Positions 1-12,800 of a DNA stretch of 64,000 nucleotides are shown here, piece after piece. The stretch comes from Hyperoplus lanceolatus. Its lineage: Eukaryota > Chordata > Actinopteri > Uranoscopiformes > Ammodytidae. Positions within the stretch are counted from its first letter, which is position 1, and every line of letters begins with the position of its first letter. The position numbers and the translations under genes were made by a program. Where the stretch lies: the NCBI GenBank assembly GCA_026929865.2, contig CM049398.1:16150001-16214000 (forward strand), written 5' to 3'. The notes under the pieces were generated by a model. It saw nothing but the letters and a program-made list of their open reading frames with translations. It ran no database searches and was not told the origin of the DNA.

Positions 1-9
1 TGAGTACAA

Positions 10-472
10 TTAAAGGTGGAGTCAGCGATTCTGGACAAAGCTTGTTGTCAAATCCCCTTTTGTCAAAATCAGTGAATACATCCTCATTTCTACCTTTATT
101 ACAGGTATATCCCATTGAGTCCGAAGACTCTTTTGCAAGGGAGACCTGTTCCCATTTACACGTTACCATTCACACACACATTCATACACCGATAGCAGGC
201 TAGCTATCGACATTCACATGAGGCAAGGTGGGTGAAGTGTCTTGCCCAAGGACACAACAACTATGATACAGGTGGCAGGGCGGGGATCAAACCCCGCCCT
301 GCCACCTGTCCGTACATAATGTGCGCTGAACCAAAAATTCTGGTGTTAATACACAGCCTATAGGCTCTGTTCTAGTATGTCAACAAAGGGGGTGCACCTT
401 AGCCAGCAACATAACTTTACAGATTTTGACACCAATAATCTTTTTCCAGAATCGCTGACTCCACCTTTTTAA
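10..472. mobile_element. MITE with 24-bp terminal inverted repeats and TTAA flanks
   Basis: The 24 bases at 12-35 are the exact reverse complement of 445-468. Both ends abut TTAA (10-13 and 469-472), the target duplicated by piggyBac-type transposases. The interior (about 410 bp) has no coding capacity, so it is non-autonomous. It contains an inner inverted stretch around 270-310 (GGCAGGGCGGGG and its complement). Confidence 0.8.
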
Positions 473-1822
473 GAGATGCAACTGAAAAAGTTTTAGAACA
501 AGATAGCGGCAGGAGACAGTGGACGTTTTGTCATGGCCCAGGTGACTGCCTGTGTTCGCTGAAGGTCACTGTTAACGCCCCGCCCTGTGACAGAACTTGT
601 CTGACCCACTTTGTTGCCCAGACGGCGCTCAAACACTCACAAAGCCTCAGACATGCACTTAGGCAACCTTTCATGCTCAGCTCCTTCTACCAACACATGA
701 ACTCTGTCACTACTCTCAACCCAAACACCTCTGCACACACATGGCTGCGTCCATTAAGCCCATTTCTATCATGCGACTACTGCAGACGCACTTTCCTCCC
801 CCCCTTGTGGTGCATTTACCCACTCACAAGCACAGTTGTCTACAGAGGGCCCTGTTTTTCCAGTGGTTCCCACATCTGAATTTGACAGGAATGTTGGCAG
901 CCCGGTGGGGAGCCTCCAGACTCAGTTTTTTTTCCTCTCTACAATTTATAAAGGGGTAGTTCAACATTTTGGGAAGTGCACTTACAGTAATTGCTCTCTT
1001 GCTAAGAGTTAGCTGAGAAGATCGATACCTCTGTCATGTATTACTTTTCAATATAAACCTGGAGCCAACAGGAGCTTAAATCCACCATCACCTTTAAAGC
1101 TCACTAATAAACATGTCGTATTTTAAATCCTTCATCTTTACCAATACCAGAGTGTATCAAGTTTTTTGTAGTGTGTTGCGTATTTTCCAGCCATAGACAC
1201 ATAGTTGTATTGATCTCCTTATCTAACTGAAAATCTCCACTCCGCCCCTAAATTTTCTGCCTTTCGTCTTTTTTTTGCCCCTGAACTTTTTGTCATTAGT
1301 AAAATGTTTTTACTCCACGCCCCAGCTGTCTGTGCCTGGAAAACAACTAGGCCAGTGTATAGCACATGTGCAGCAGCTCGGTGTGAGCGCACATGCATAC
1401 GTGAGAGTGCATGCAAGGCTGTAGAACCACACCCCGGCTCTTAACCAAACACTGGGAGAAAGAGAGGCGACTTCTGGAGGGATTTAGCTTGTTGTGACAG
1501 CGCTCTGCACTAGTCTGGGCCGGGACACTGATGACTTCAAACAAAGTGACAGCAGCGCGGGCCTTCCAGCCACCCATGCTCTCGGTTTCCCGGCCAAGTT
1601 TGCAAAGAAAGTGATGATGGTGATATGGTGCTACAGTCTCTCACAGTTTCGTTTGAAGTTGCCTGGAACAGACACACCTTCAAAATAGGCTGTTATTAGA
1701 GGCCAAATTCCACTTAAGAGATGCTTCTGTCAACCAAGATACCTAAGATTTTTAGGGGCTGAGCTCTCTATTTGTGTGTAAAGCTCACCCTCAACTCCCA
1801 TCTATTATTGAGACTTACACCA
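473..1822. other. Non-coding stretch with a fragment of an interspersed repeat
   Basis: No coding exon recognised. Around 945-1060 lies the left end of a common fish repeat (TAGTTCAACATTTTGGGAAG, later GAGAAGATCGATACC), related to the fuller copy at 59947-60330. The small open frames have no family signature. Confidence 0.45.
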
Positions 1823-1830
1823 GCAATTGT

Positions 1831-2966
1831 TAGGGATGCACCGATCCACTATTTTTTGTTCCGATCCGATTCCGATATCTGGGTTTTGGATATCGGCCGA
1901 TACCGATACTGTCCGATACGATATCATAATTGTTATACATTTCTTTGTTTGTGGTGATGTTATGTGTAAGGCTAGGAAGGCTTAAGCAATTCTAATTTAA
2001 AAGAGCAAGAAATAAACACGAATGTATTAGGGCTGGCCCGAATAATTAGAATATCCAAAAACTTGTTTGTTAAGTTTGTATTCGAAGCTCAATTCAGTAT
2101 TCCAATTTTATTTTATTTTTTTAATATATTTTATGTTTTTTTTTGCACAAGTAGCTTAAACTGCAATATATGTTGTCAGCAAATATTACTACTCAGATAT
2201 ACACAATCACGTTATATATACAACAATTGTTAAAATATAAATGTAATGCTCATTTCAAATAAATTATCAAATTATTTGAACTTTGACCTAGTTGGCCACC
2301 GTCCTTTCAAGGAGCAACCGGTGATACACCAGCTGTTGGCTACGTGACATTGTCAGAGCGAGGCAAACTAAAAGCGGCACCAAGCGCAGTAGGAATACAG
2401 AGAGGGAGGAAAAATATCAGCATATGTGTTTCCCTTAACTTTATACCACAACATTAGCGTGATCTCGGAACGGAAAGCAGTGCTCGGCGAAATGCTAACG
2501 TTAGCTTAGCTGTTTGCCTACATTCCCTTTGCAGCGCTGCTATTGCCAATCAACAGTGACTGCCTTGCATCATAGGAATACGCGGTCAATAATGGATATA
2601 ATATGGACACAAAAGACTATCAATATTGGATCTTTTGTATGGATTTATAAATCCACGAAAATGCATGTTCCAGGATGGATTGATAAGCTCCTTTGAGCTA
2701 CGATGGCACAGCTGATTTGGAACGGAACAACAGCTCTGTTTGCTTCCACAGGGAAAAAGTAAGAAACTCTGACTTTGGTGTGTTTTTTTTAGAACGAGTA
2801 TTCGAATCCTCTCTCCCTCCAAGGAACGTCGCATCTGCTCGCGCGGGGCTCTCGCCCTTTCATAGTCAAAAAATCGGATTTTATATCGGAGCTGTCAGTC
2901 CGATATCCGATCCGTAGATTTCGCCCATATCGGACCCGATACTGGATCGGATCGGCCCCATCCCTA
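1831..2966. mobile_element. Non-autonomous hAT-type transposon with perfect 8-bp target duplication
   Basis: Begins TAGGGATGCACCGATCC and ends GGATCGGCCCCATCCCTA, an imperfect terminal inverted repeat. It is flanked by GCAATTGT on both sides (1823-1830 and 2967-2974), the 8-bp duplication typical of hAT elements. At 1136 bp with no long open frame it lacks a transposase. The interior carries another repeat-like start (GGGCTGGCCCGAATAATTAG near 2031), possibly a nested insertion. Confidence 0.85.
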
Positions 2967-4441
2967 GCAATTGTATACATTTTATCAGCTACTAAGTATC
3001 AGCTGCTTATGAGGGTTTAAAGCGATTATGAGACTTGGTGTGTGCTTAAACCCACTTACCACACCATCTCAGGGTCTCCTGCCAAAACGGTGAGCTTAGT
3101 GCTTTTAATCCTCTTCCCACAGTGAACTGATAGTTTGCTGCTTGCGGCTGCTGTCTTGTTTTACCGCCTCCAAATGTTACATACGTGAGGTTCTTTTACA
3201 CCCCCTTCACAATTTGTGGTTATTGGTGATCATAGTGATTTTTTTCTCTCTCTTCCAAGTAAGGTTGGATCTGTCCATCTCAATTGCTTGGTTTCCATCA
3301 CCCTGCAGGGTTCGACATAACCAATGGCCCGCTGGCCCGGGGCCAGTAAAATCATATGCAGGTCAAGTTGATTGGCCAGTCACTGTCCCGTCCGGGCCAG
3401 TAACGGCCAATCGACTTACTTTGCCCCCTTTCTTTCTTCCCACAGCACAGGTTGAGGTGCAGAAAATTAAGTGATAAATGCGCTTTTCCTTTAGCTGCCG
3501 CCGTAATGTTACAGTATTTGCATCAAAGCCCCAATGGCAATACGAATGAGAGGCTTTATTTAAACGCTGTCAATGCGTCTCCGGTGATTGTGTCGGTTGT
3601 AGACAGAAACGGAGGGACTCTGCTCACTGGACAGTTCCTATAGTCGCGCAGTTTCCCTGCCGACATGGCTCTGTGTTTTCATGATCTACAATCAGATCGC
3701 GGAAGTCTTTCCCAGTGAAATCGCTAACAGGGAGAATATCCCCGGTTATTATTTTAGTCACAAACCCGCAGTTCTTCTGCACGGCGGCTCACTCGCTCGC
3801 TCACTCACTGGCGAGATCTCACGGTGAAACGCTGCTTTGCTCAGACGAAGGCATTGTGTGTTTCTAAGGTGATTTAACATCATACATAGCCTTAGACGAG
3901 AGTTTAACATTATGCTGCATATTTTGCACTGCATTGTTTTTTATCAATAGTTTGAAAAAATGGTCCCACACCGGACTCTTAATGTGAAGCTGACACTTCA
4001 TGTAGAAGTGACGCTCCTGCAGCGCGCTCACGACCAGACGTGAACTCGCATGCACGGTGAAATCTCCCATTTAAAAAAAACGGCATAACCTTCTGATTTT
4101 CTGATTTCTATTTTTTACGTCAACTTGAGCGCAAGTGGAAAACCGGTCATTGGTTTGACACATTCACATCCCTAATGCATAGAGAAAGTAGTAAACACTA
4201 CCACACCACAAAGACTGATCAGACCTTCATCTCTTATTTTTTTTTATGTTTGAACATGATTTCTGCAGATGAACTATTCATTAAACTGCCCAAATTCAAG
4301 AATAAAAACTATTATCAAACTTCTGGACTTTAAAATACTGGCCGACTCCTCCCACATACTTTCAGTTGTAGGCTTCAAATTCAATATGTTTGCCTGGTTT
4401 TTTATTATGTGTATGAGCAATATTTCATATCATTAACTAAA

Positions 4442-4518
4442 AGAAAAATAACCAAATCTAAAGGGAATATCTATGCTGTTACAGTATAGATATTCCCTTT
4501 AGATTTAGTTATTTTTCT
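4442..4518. repeat. Near-perfect 77-bp palindrome
   Basis: The 33 bases at 4442-4474 are complementary to 4486-4518 with one mismatch, around an 11-nt centre that is itself partly self-complementary (CTGT/ACAG). It sits inside the CAGGGTTC-ended element. It could be the junction of an inverted duplication; a hairpin RNA is possible but unsupported. Confidence 0.8.
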
Positions 4519-4841
4519 AATATAGGTATTATAATTATTCACACTAAATTATGAAGAAGAAACAAAGTGTGTGCAGGGCCAGTGAAAATGTACATGGGGC
4601 CAGTAAAACTCAGATCCACTGGCCCGGCGGGCCAGTAGGAAAAAAAGTTATGTTGAACCCTGCCTTTAGATTTGGTTATTTTTCTTTATTTTTCTAATAC
4701 ATGTATTATAATTATTGACACTAAATTATGAAAAAAAAGTGTGTGCAGGGCCAGTGAAAATATACAAGGGGCCAGTAAAACTCGGATCCACTGGCGGGCC
4801 AGTGGGAAAAAAAAGTTGTGTTGAACCCTGCCCTGCTTTTA
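4497..4841. repeat. Direct tandem duplication of about 170 bp
   Basis: The segment from TTTAGATTTAGTTATTTTTC (4498) to GAACCCTGCC is repeated from about 4666 with small differences, including the GTGTGCAGGGCCAGTGAAAA and TCCACTGG motifs. It is the duplicated right terminus of the surrounding element. Confidence 0.75.
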
Positions 4842-6719
4842 TGCACATTTTGAAGTGTTATCAGTAAATGATGGAAACAGCAAAATTTGAAAAAAATCCT
4901 CTAATTTGCAAAAAGTTTTTCCACTTGCGCTGTATAAAATAAGAAAAAAAAGGTATGAACTTTCCAAAGATTCACTTCATATTTAGATGGAATCCCGGCT
5001 GCGTGTTTGTTAGAGGTGTGTGTGTGAGTTGTCGGGGCAGTTTCCTGGTCATAAACACATCAGTGAAGTGGCCTGCTATCGTTTGAAGTGAGCTTCCCTG
5101 GCGTTGGCCCTTCCAGCACTCAGAGCCAGCCAGCTAAGGCAGGCATGTTTGTTTACCCCCCTCCAGACGTGTTTGTGCCGGGCGGGCCTCTGTCGCAGGG
5201 GTCCGACTATAGTCCAGGTTTGACTCCATCTTCGCTCAGCTCATTGCCAGCATCACATGCGTTTTTACCCACATTGTGCTTCATAAAGCCACGTTCCTTG
5301 CATTCTTTATGTGCAGGCTTGTGTGTTCCTTTTTTCACATGCATGGATGAGTTTCACTGAGAAATGTAGACCACACCATTGATGAAGCCAAATTGTGCAC
5401 AGAGCTTTAAGCGTGGCTAAATGTTTTCAAGTGTTGGATTGGTATTTTCACAGCATGCGCGTTTTCCAAGCAACATTTGAAGTAGTTTCCTCTTTTGTGC
5501 AAGTGGAAGTGCAAGATGGTGGAGGGGGAGCAGGAGCAAGGGAAGGCTGATTCATTGGTGGGTATGCAACGTTGTTAGGAGCATCAACAGCAGCCCTGTC
5601 ACTGTAGGTTTACGTCTGATCTCCCCCCTCCTTCAAGCAGAGTGGAGTCATGGCAGAATCGGGGTCAGCTACGCTTCCTCAGTTGCTACCCGGTCCTTAT
5701 TTTACCCCAAAACAAACTCTCTCCTCTCTTTCCCTTCCCATACCTGGCACCACTTTCAATATCCTTCCCCCTCATGCATCTGCTCTATGCACTTCCATGC
5801 CATGTGCTTGTTAGGGGAAGAAGACAGGGTGAGATTTATTATTAACAAAGGCTGATTCTAGCACTGAAAGGAAGAGTATTGTCTGAATAGTCCATGTGGA
5901 GGGGAGCACAGGCCAGGCGATGGTGAACAAATTGAGCTTTTTATACAGAATATCAAATAGTTAAGAGGGGGGGACCCACTGATGGGACACAATGACTGGT
6001 GTGATTAAAAAAGAGGTTCTGCTGTTACATGCAAGTTTTGGCAAAGACTAAGCTGCTTAGCCATGGCAGTACTCCACTTTAAAAGCAGCATACAGTACGT
6101 TGGTATGTAGTCCAACTCTGCATTAAAGCTCTGATGAGCTCGGGCAGCCATGAAGACTCATTACCATCTCATAAAAGATCTTTGTCCTCACAAGACTACA
6201 TTATCTCTGGTGAAACTACAGCCAGTGCTCTGTGTTGTTGTGAATCTATGGTACAATGACTTTGCTAAAACCGTTTGTAAAGGTCAGAGTTTATGACTCA
6301 GATTTAACATTACTCTCATAAACCCAGTGAATTTGTGGAATGTAGACTTTGAATGCGAAAACAGGACTTTTATTCCTTGCATCTCCTCAAATGGATGCTT
6401 TCTGGTTTTACAAGAGACTATTACGGCTGTCCCTGACTCAGTATTTTCCAAGTTGATTTGACTATTTGTGGTAGGCGCACTATAGGCAAGCGTACTATAG
6501 GCAATCAGATTAATCGGCTGAACCGATTAATCGGTCTATCTCTACTATGGATTTCTGATGAAGCCGGCCTGCTCTAGGCTATAAGGCCTGGCCTGGCCTG
6601 GCACAGTGTGCTTGGTTAAACAGATGGCTCAGTTCAGGCTAGTGTGGTGGAGGGAGGAAACATGCAGAAAGGCTTTTAACCATCTTGACTCGAAGGTGAC
6701 ACCGGGACTTCTCCTGATT
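4842..6719. other. Non-coding stretch
   Basis: No exon, RNA gene or clear repeat recognised apart from a short near-palindrome at about 6507-6536 (GATTAATCGG, then CCGATTAATC). Confidence 0.4.
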
Positions 6720-6903
6720 TCTTTTAAAGATTACCTTTTGGCATTTTAATTGCTTTATTAGATAGTTTGGAGAGACAGAGATGAAATGGGGTATAGAGGG
6801 GAATGACATGCCAGATTCAAACCTGTGGTCTGCTGCTTCTGCGGACTGAGCCGCTATTGGGGGGGGGAGGGCTCTTACCGCTACACCACCACGAGCGCCC
6901 CCC
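6720..6903 (-). mobile_element. tRNA-derived SINE
   Basis: Read on the - strand it has a tRNA-like head with box A (TAGCGGTAAG) and box B (GGTTTGAATC), then the body ATGTCATTCCCCTCTATACC and the tail CTAATAAAGC. Related copies lie at 16176-16360, 23392-23530 and 35617-37150. Target duplication not clear. Confidence 0.75.
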
Positions 6904-8303
6904 AGATCTCTGCTGAAAATTATAAGTGTTTCAAGGAATAATTCCATTTCAAAAACTCATAACCAGCACAAGTTGGTAGGACATCATCAGTTACTATGAC
7001 TTTCCCTTAATATACAAAACCAAAAGCCTGTACCATTGCAGGATACAGTTGCACTGTGTTTACGTTTGGCATACACCTGCCAAGTCAAAGGTCCCGGATT
7101 CTAATCCTGTATGAGTCAATTAAACACAAGCTGGTTGCGGTTCATTAAAAATGACGAGCGTGTTCCAACTAGTCACTGTTTGAATTTCTGCTTTAACCTT
7201 CCCTATATAGGATGACTATGGGCCCTTTCAAGAAATGTAGAACTGAAAATTTCACTGCAAACAAAGAAAAAGAAACAGTTAAAAAAAATGTATTCACTAC
7301 AATCCTGAGTAATAGACTGCTGTGGTTTTACTGCAGCGTTTGGAACTTAAGTCCAAGGTGATGTGGTGGAGCATAGAGGCAGCCCTCAGTCAATATTTGT
7401 CTCTGCGAGTGCCTTACCACTGGCAGGAGAACAAACTGAAATGGTCTGGCAAACATCTTACACAGAGGTACAGGGTTTCTCTCAGCAACCTCAGCTTTAG
7501 TGTTAAACTTCCTACAGCTGCCACTGAGTGTGTGTGACACCTGTTCCCCATGTTTTCCAGGTCCGTGTTTATAAAAAGCATCAGAGCAAAACCACAGCAC
7601 TAAGTGGTTAGTGGGTGGCTGCAGCAAAAGCACCATTAGATGCTCAAATGTACAGCGTTTGTGCCTACATGTAGCTTTAGCTTAACGTTTGCATTGTACA
7701 CCGCTGTTGTGACACGCCGTCAGCAAACAGCTTGGACATAGGCCACCCAGCGAGAACTGGACACTGCTGTTTATCACCCACTCCTTTTCTCTTTTACTCC
7801 CTCTGTTCTGTCCATCTGGCAGGGAAAGAGTCATACACAGGTGGGAAGGTAACACAGAAGAAATGTGAGAAATGACAGCAGAAGACGAGGTGGATGCCAA
7901 AAAAACCTGGAGGAAATGGAGATCCTAATGAGCAGAAATGTGTGGTACTGAGGGTAACAGTGTGTGATTCAGCAACACATGTGGCATTTTAAGAGGCCTA
8001 CTCATCTCGTTAACCAGACCTTCAACAGAGGCTTTGAAGGTCGCTTTACATTTTCCACCCCATCCAACACAGTGTGGGAGCAAACAGGAAGTTGTACTTC
8101 AGGAGCAAGGTTCAGAGTTTTCTCATGGCATATTCACACTAGGAGCAGTTGCTCTGTGCCATGCGTGATTGTCCCCCCCTCCCCACTCCAACGCTAGCCT
8201 GTACTGCTCTTAAAGATCCAGACCAAGGCACGCTTGCTTCTTGCCATACGTCTCTCACCTTATGGGCTCGGATTTAGGGACTGGGAGCCTGAGCTATCCG
8301 ATT
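6904..8303. other. Non-coding stretch
   Basis: Nothing recognisable as an exon, RNA gene or repeat. The 102-aa and shorter frames lack any family pattern. Confidence 0.4.
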
Positions 8304-8311
8304 ATTTAAAT

Positions 8312-9818
8312 TAGGGCTGGGCGATATGGGCAAAAATCAATATCTCGATATTTTTTTACTATATCTCGATACACGATATATATCTCGATATATTTCAAAT
8401 CTCCTCTAGAGCACATCCTAAATGCTCAATTAAATTATTTTTTTGCATAACATCACACCAGTAATATGATTTAAATAGTCCCTGCAAAATGTGTCTGCAC
8501 TAACAATGCATTAGGCTACATGCACCATGTTTATATTCTTTAGTGCTTTCTATTGGAACAATTTGAAACTTGCACATGGCAAAGAGTTAGCACATTGTAT
8601 TGATTATTCTACATCCTTCCACTCCCATACAATGGATCCAGCATTATTTTATTTGGAAACAGTTTTTTCCATCTTCTGGTAATCTGTAAACTGAGAACAC
8701 TAATTATGACTCATTACAACCACTTACTAATTGTTTATCACCACTAACCCCCTGAAGATAGCAGCCACACTTTAAATGCAGAACCGGTTTTGATCCATAA
8801 TAGTAGTCTATGTGTATAAAAGGCTCTGACATGTATAATGGTTACTGTCGCTTTAAGAGCAGTTGCTCTATAGTGTAAGTTAAGTTTCGTTTTCTGCCTG
8901 TTAGTCCGAGAGATTCATGCGAGCGCAAACAGCAGGTGGCTCATCGTCCCTCTGTTACCTGCCTTGTTTGATTCTCCTGTATTTAGTTAATGAAAATAAA
9001 ACTGGAAGACAATCAGAGGATTTAAATAAATACGGCTGAGAATAATAGCCTATAGTCTAAAGAAAGCAAAGTCTCATCATCATCATTCCTTGCATTCTAA
9101 CCGATGCACCATTCCTGGATGCTATTCATACCTATTGATCTAGCCCTCCTGCATTATCACTAAAACACTGTTTTATTTTATAAAAAAATACTCGCAAATG
9201 TAGCCTACTTTACATAGACTTTTAGTTAATAAACGGTGTGCACCTCCCTTGGTGCTGACATGGACCTACTATAAGAGGCTGCCCGTAATAAATCGGATGC
9301 CGTGGTTGTGTGACGCTGGACCAAAAACTCCCCGGCGCTCGTTCGCCTTCCTCTCATAAGGACCAGGCTCTGTACAGCGGCCGCTTATGTCTACAAAAAA
9401 GGTCCATGCTATGAACGACAGCCACCATCGCCGTCTTTCGCGCCCCCTCCACCCGCTCGTTCGGCTGTCATAAGAGCATCAGAGCCCTCGTCTTTTTTTC
9501 TCCCCCTCTCGTCGTTGTTTTCACATGGCGATTAAAGTAAACACTCACAAGGCACAGACTACGTCACAGGTGCGCGCCCAGGAGACTCTGGTTGGGAGGG
9601 GTGAGTGAGTGAGTTGCCAATGCATGTAGTCTGAGGCAGAGAGCCACAGGAAAGAGCGAGAGAAGCGAACACCAGCGAGTCAGCCGGTGGCGGCGGCGGC
9701 TAAAAAAAACACATTACGTGCCAATTTGTATTCGATGGTCGCGATAGGGTCATTTTATACATCCCCTGGAGCACATCTCGCGATACATCGAATATATTCG
9801 ATATATCGCCCAGCCCTA
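8312..9818. mobile_element. Non-autonomous hAT-type transposon, 1.5 kb, perfect 8-bp target duplication
   Basis: Starts TAGGGCTGGGCGATATGG and ends ATATATCGCCCAGCCCTA, a terminal inverted repeat, with ATTTAAAT on both flanks (8304-8311 and 9819-9826). The outer 100 bp on each side is AT-rich with TCGATA repeats. The right half of the interior (about 9290-9700) is GC-rich with many CpG and a GGCGGCGGCGGC run, unlike the rest. No transposase frame. Confidence 0.85.
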
Positions 9819-9826
9819 ATTTAAAT

Positions 9827-12800
9827 ATAAGAATCCGACCAATTTTGCAGCAAACTTTCCACTTCCACATCAGACCAACCCAAACCCTTAATTGTAAAAA
9901 AAAACTGTGCCAGAGCCGAGAATGTGTACTGTGCTTGAGTACGGTACGGAGCACTCGTGCTGGTCAAACAGACTAGATTTTAGAGGGGCAAACATACTTG
10001 GCCTAGTGTGACTGCGCCTTTACTAATACTGAGTTCTGTTTTTTTTATTTCTTATAACCAAATTCCATTTGAAACATGTAAAATATTTATCAGTGCCCTA
10101 CCCTGAGAAAAATAAACTGATACATATAAAAGCAAAGCCCTCTTACAGTTTCTCTTTGTGTGAGTGTACGTGAAGAGGCTGTCGGTATGACTACCAAAGC
10201 AACAAACTGTTAGTCCTTGTTAATGGAAGAGGGCAAGTGACTCACAGCGTAGTGTAACTCGATTGGCTAGTTTGCTCAATGTCATCCTCACTGTGCGGTG
10301 AATGCTGTCGCGACAAAGTTGTATTTCCTGTTTTGCCAGGAGCCTCCTGCAACCGGCGGCTTTGTTTGGGGGATGTGGGTTTGGGCTGTTTGAATGTGAG
10401 ACTGTTCAACAAAAGAGAAATTCTTGGAGACAAACGGATGCACACACAAAAATAGTTGAATTATAATTTTTTCTTTGTATGATGAAATCGCAGTGAGGCC
10501 GCCTTTGAAAATAACTTGACAGTTACTTTTTCAATGCCATGTCACTGAGATAATAAACAGCACATGTATGTCTATTATTTTAATTTGTACTGTGATATAG
10601 TGACATACTGTATGCAGGATTCAGTATGGCCTCAATAAAAAGTAAAATAAAATGAAAAGGGATCAATGTGGTCTCAATGTGGTATTTCCATAACTGCCTT
10701 AGCCTTAAAGTTGTGCGCCAAGAGAGTTTCCAAATGGATCAAATATGAAATTAAATGTGTCTACTACTAAGATAGTGAGAAGCATAGCCATAGTGATGCT
10801 TGACATACTAGCTATCAGTCTTAAAAGAAAGATAAACCAGCAACAGCTGTTTGATTTTCTGCTTACATTTAAGATGACGCAAACTTACAAGGGGAAGTAA
10901 ATGAATGGCATTTAGCGTTTGTCGTATTCTTTTTATTACCTGTCGCCGTTTTGTCATAACCTGGTGCCAGCCATCTGAATTGCCACCCACCACATCTCTG
11001 ATTTGTTTGGCCATTCAGATAAGCTTCATCTTGTTTCCATTGATATTTTTCTACAGAACAATATCATCAAAGGTGGAGAAGATCAACCGAAAGTGTTACA
11101 AGTTCACATACATAAAATAAGACACATGTTAATTACACCAAGCAAAGCTGCTGTAACTTCCATGTCAATTGAAAATGATGTTGTCGGGATGAATACATCT
11201 CTCGCTACTGATTGGTTGGGGGGAAACAAAACCCTGCTTCCAATAAGAAATTCCCTTACGTGAACGCAATATTTGACTGTCTGAATGAATTAAATGACAA
11301 TACTATCCATTTATTGTGCTAGTATTGTCCACATTAATCATTTCAGCCTGTCCAAAGAATGACATGTTGTGAATAGGGAAAAGTAAGTAAGTGAAAATAT
11401 TTAAAAAAATAATAATTTGTGTGTAGCATCATTTCTAGAACGGTCATGTTACAGAGACTCAGGAGTTGTAAGGCGCTCGGCTCGCCACATTTCAGACGGT
11501 GAGAAATTCCAGTCAGCCCTTAAAACTCTGAGTGGCTGTTAAAAACATAGAGGATCATGTTTTTGGGATCATGCATTCCTCCTTGTTTTTTCCATGATCA
11601 GTCTGCCACTCTCCCACATTCGTCATTCTCTGTCTAAAACTTGTTTTTTTATTTTGTCTAAAAGCAAGCTGATCCCAGACATTTCTCACCAAAACCTGAA
11701 CACAGAAGCACAGAGAAGTGACTCAGGCTATTATGAGTTTTGTGTAATCATGACTCTTCTGAGATTAATTGATTAAAAAAAAAATTGGATTTCATTTTAT
11801 CAGAGTTAAACAGTTGTGGTCGGTGGATTCCTTATCAGCCAGACTCTTAGGTGTACAAAGCTCTTTCTTGCTTTTAGACTCAGGCATTGCAGCAATAAAT
11901 ATAATAAGAAGGTTTGGAGCTTAGTACGCATACTTTTTTATCAGGAGGTACTCGTATTTGACCTCACTCAAGAGGAGAGGGAGGAACAAGGGAGTGATAA
12001 CTGGGTTTTTAATTTCCTCTAGCAGCTTTCAGCCAGCTTCTGCTGCTCGGCTGCCTCTGTGTTGAGTCCCGTTGGGTATTGGTGGATTGAAGGGGTCAGG
12101 ATCACTGCGGGACACGGTGGATTGGACGGGTTCCATCAAATAGAGAGAGGTGGAGAGGGACAAGAGACGGACAAGTTTATTTTAATACTTATATTGACAA
12201 TTGTTCAGTCTTAACTTCTCCTGTGAAAGTAATTTACTCTCCACAATACAATAAGGACTGACTGTGACCTCGGGTATGCCGTAGTCTACAACCTTCCATA
12301 GTTCAGCTATTCTTTATGGTCATTATTTCCACGATACAATAGTTATGTTGTTCAAATCAATTGTTTTCTTCCTTTAACGCAAACATCTCCTTTCTTATGG
12401 TTTAGCTTTTTCATAGTTTATATTTGTTTGATATCATTTACACAATGGTTTGTATTTTGTGTTATGATGGTGCAAGCTCTATATAGAAATCATTGAAAGC
12501 CATAAACCAACAAGCCTCTGTTTACCACATTCACTCCAGGTCTTTCTCAAGAGTTTCTCAAAGGATATTTGGCAATCCAGCATCCTCTTGTGTCATGATG
12601 GGAAAGATTAGGAGAGAAAATGTAGAGGATTATAACTATGTTTAGGTTGTTGCCATCCTGCAGGAAAGAGGTAGGCTTTAGAGGCACTGGGACACATTTA
12701 TTTTGCTGTGCTGGTGGAGCTGTGTTTTCCTGCGATAGACATCAATGTGATAGTGGCTGCACTGCCTCCATTATTTCTGGTCAAGTCTTACTGTATTTTA

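Larger units (their letters stand above)
3303..4841. mobile_element. CAGGGTTC-ended inverted-repeat element with duplicated right end
   Basis: Left end CAGGGTTCGACATAACCAAT at about 3305 is inverted at the right as GTTATGTTGAACCCTG (about 4648-4663) and again as GTTGTGTTGAACCCTG (about 4816-4831). Both ends are followed inward by GGCCCG/GGGCCAGT motifs. The right end is present twice as a direct repeat of about 170 bp. No coding capacity seen. No clear target duplication was found, so class is uncertain (the CAGGGTTC terminus is hAT-like). Confidence 0.55.

Noticed and set aside
4442-4518. Possible microRNA precursor
   Set aside because: The stem is almost perfect to the centre and lies in a repeat next to its own duplicated unit; more like a foldback or inverted duplication.
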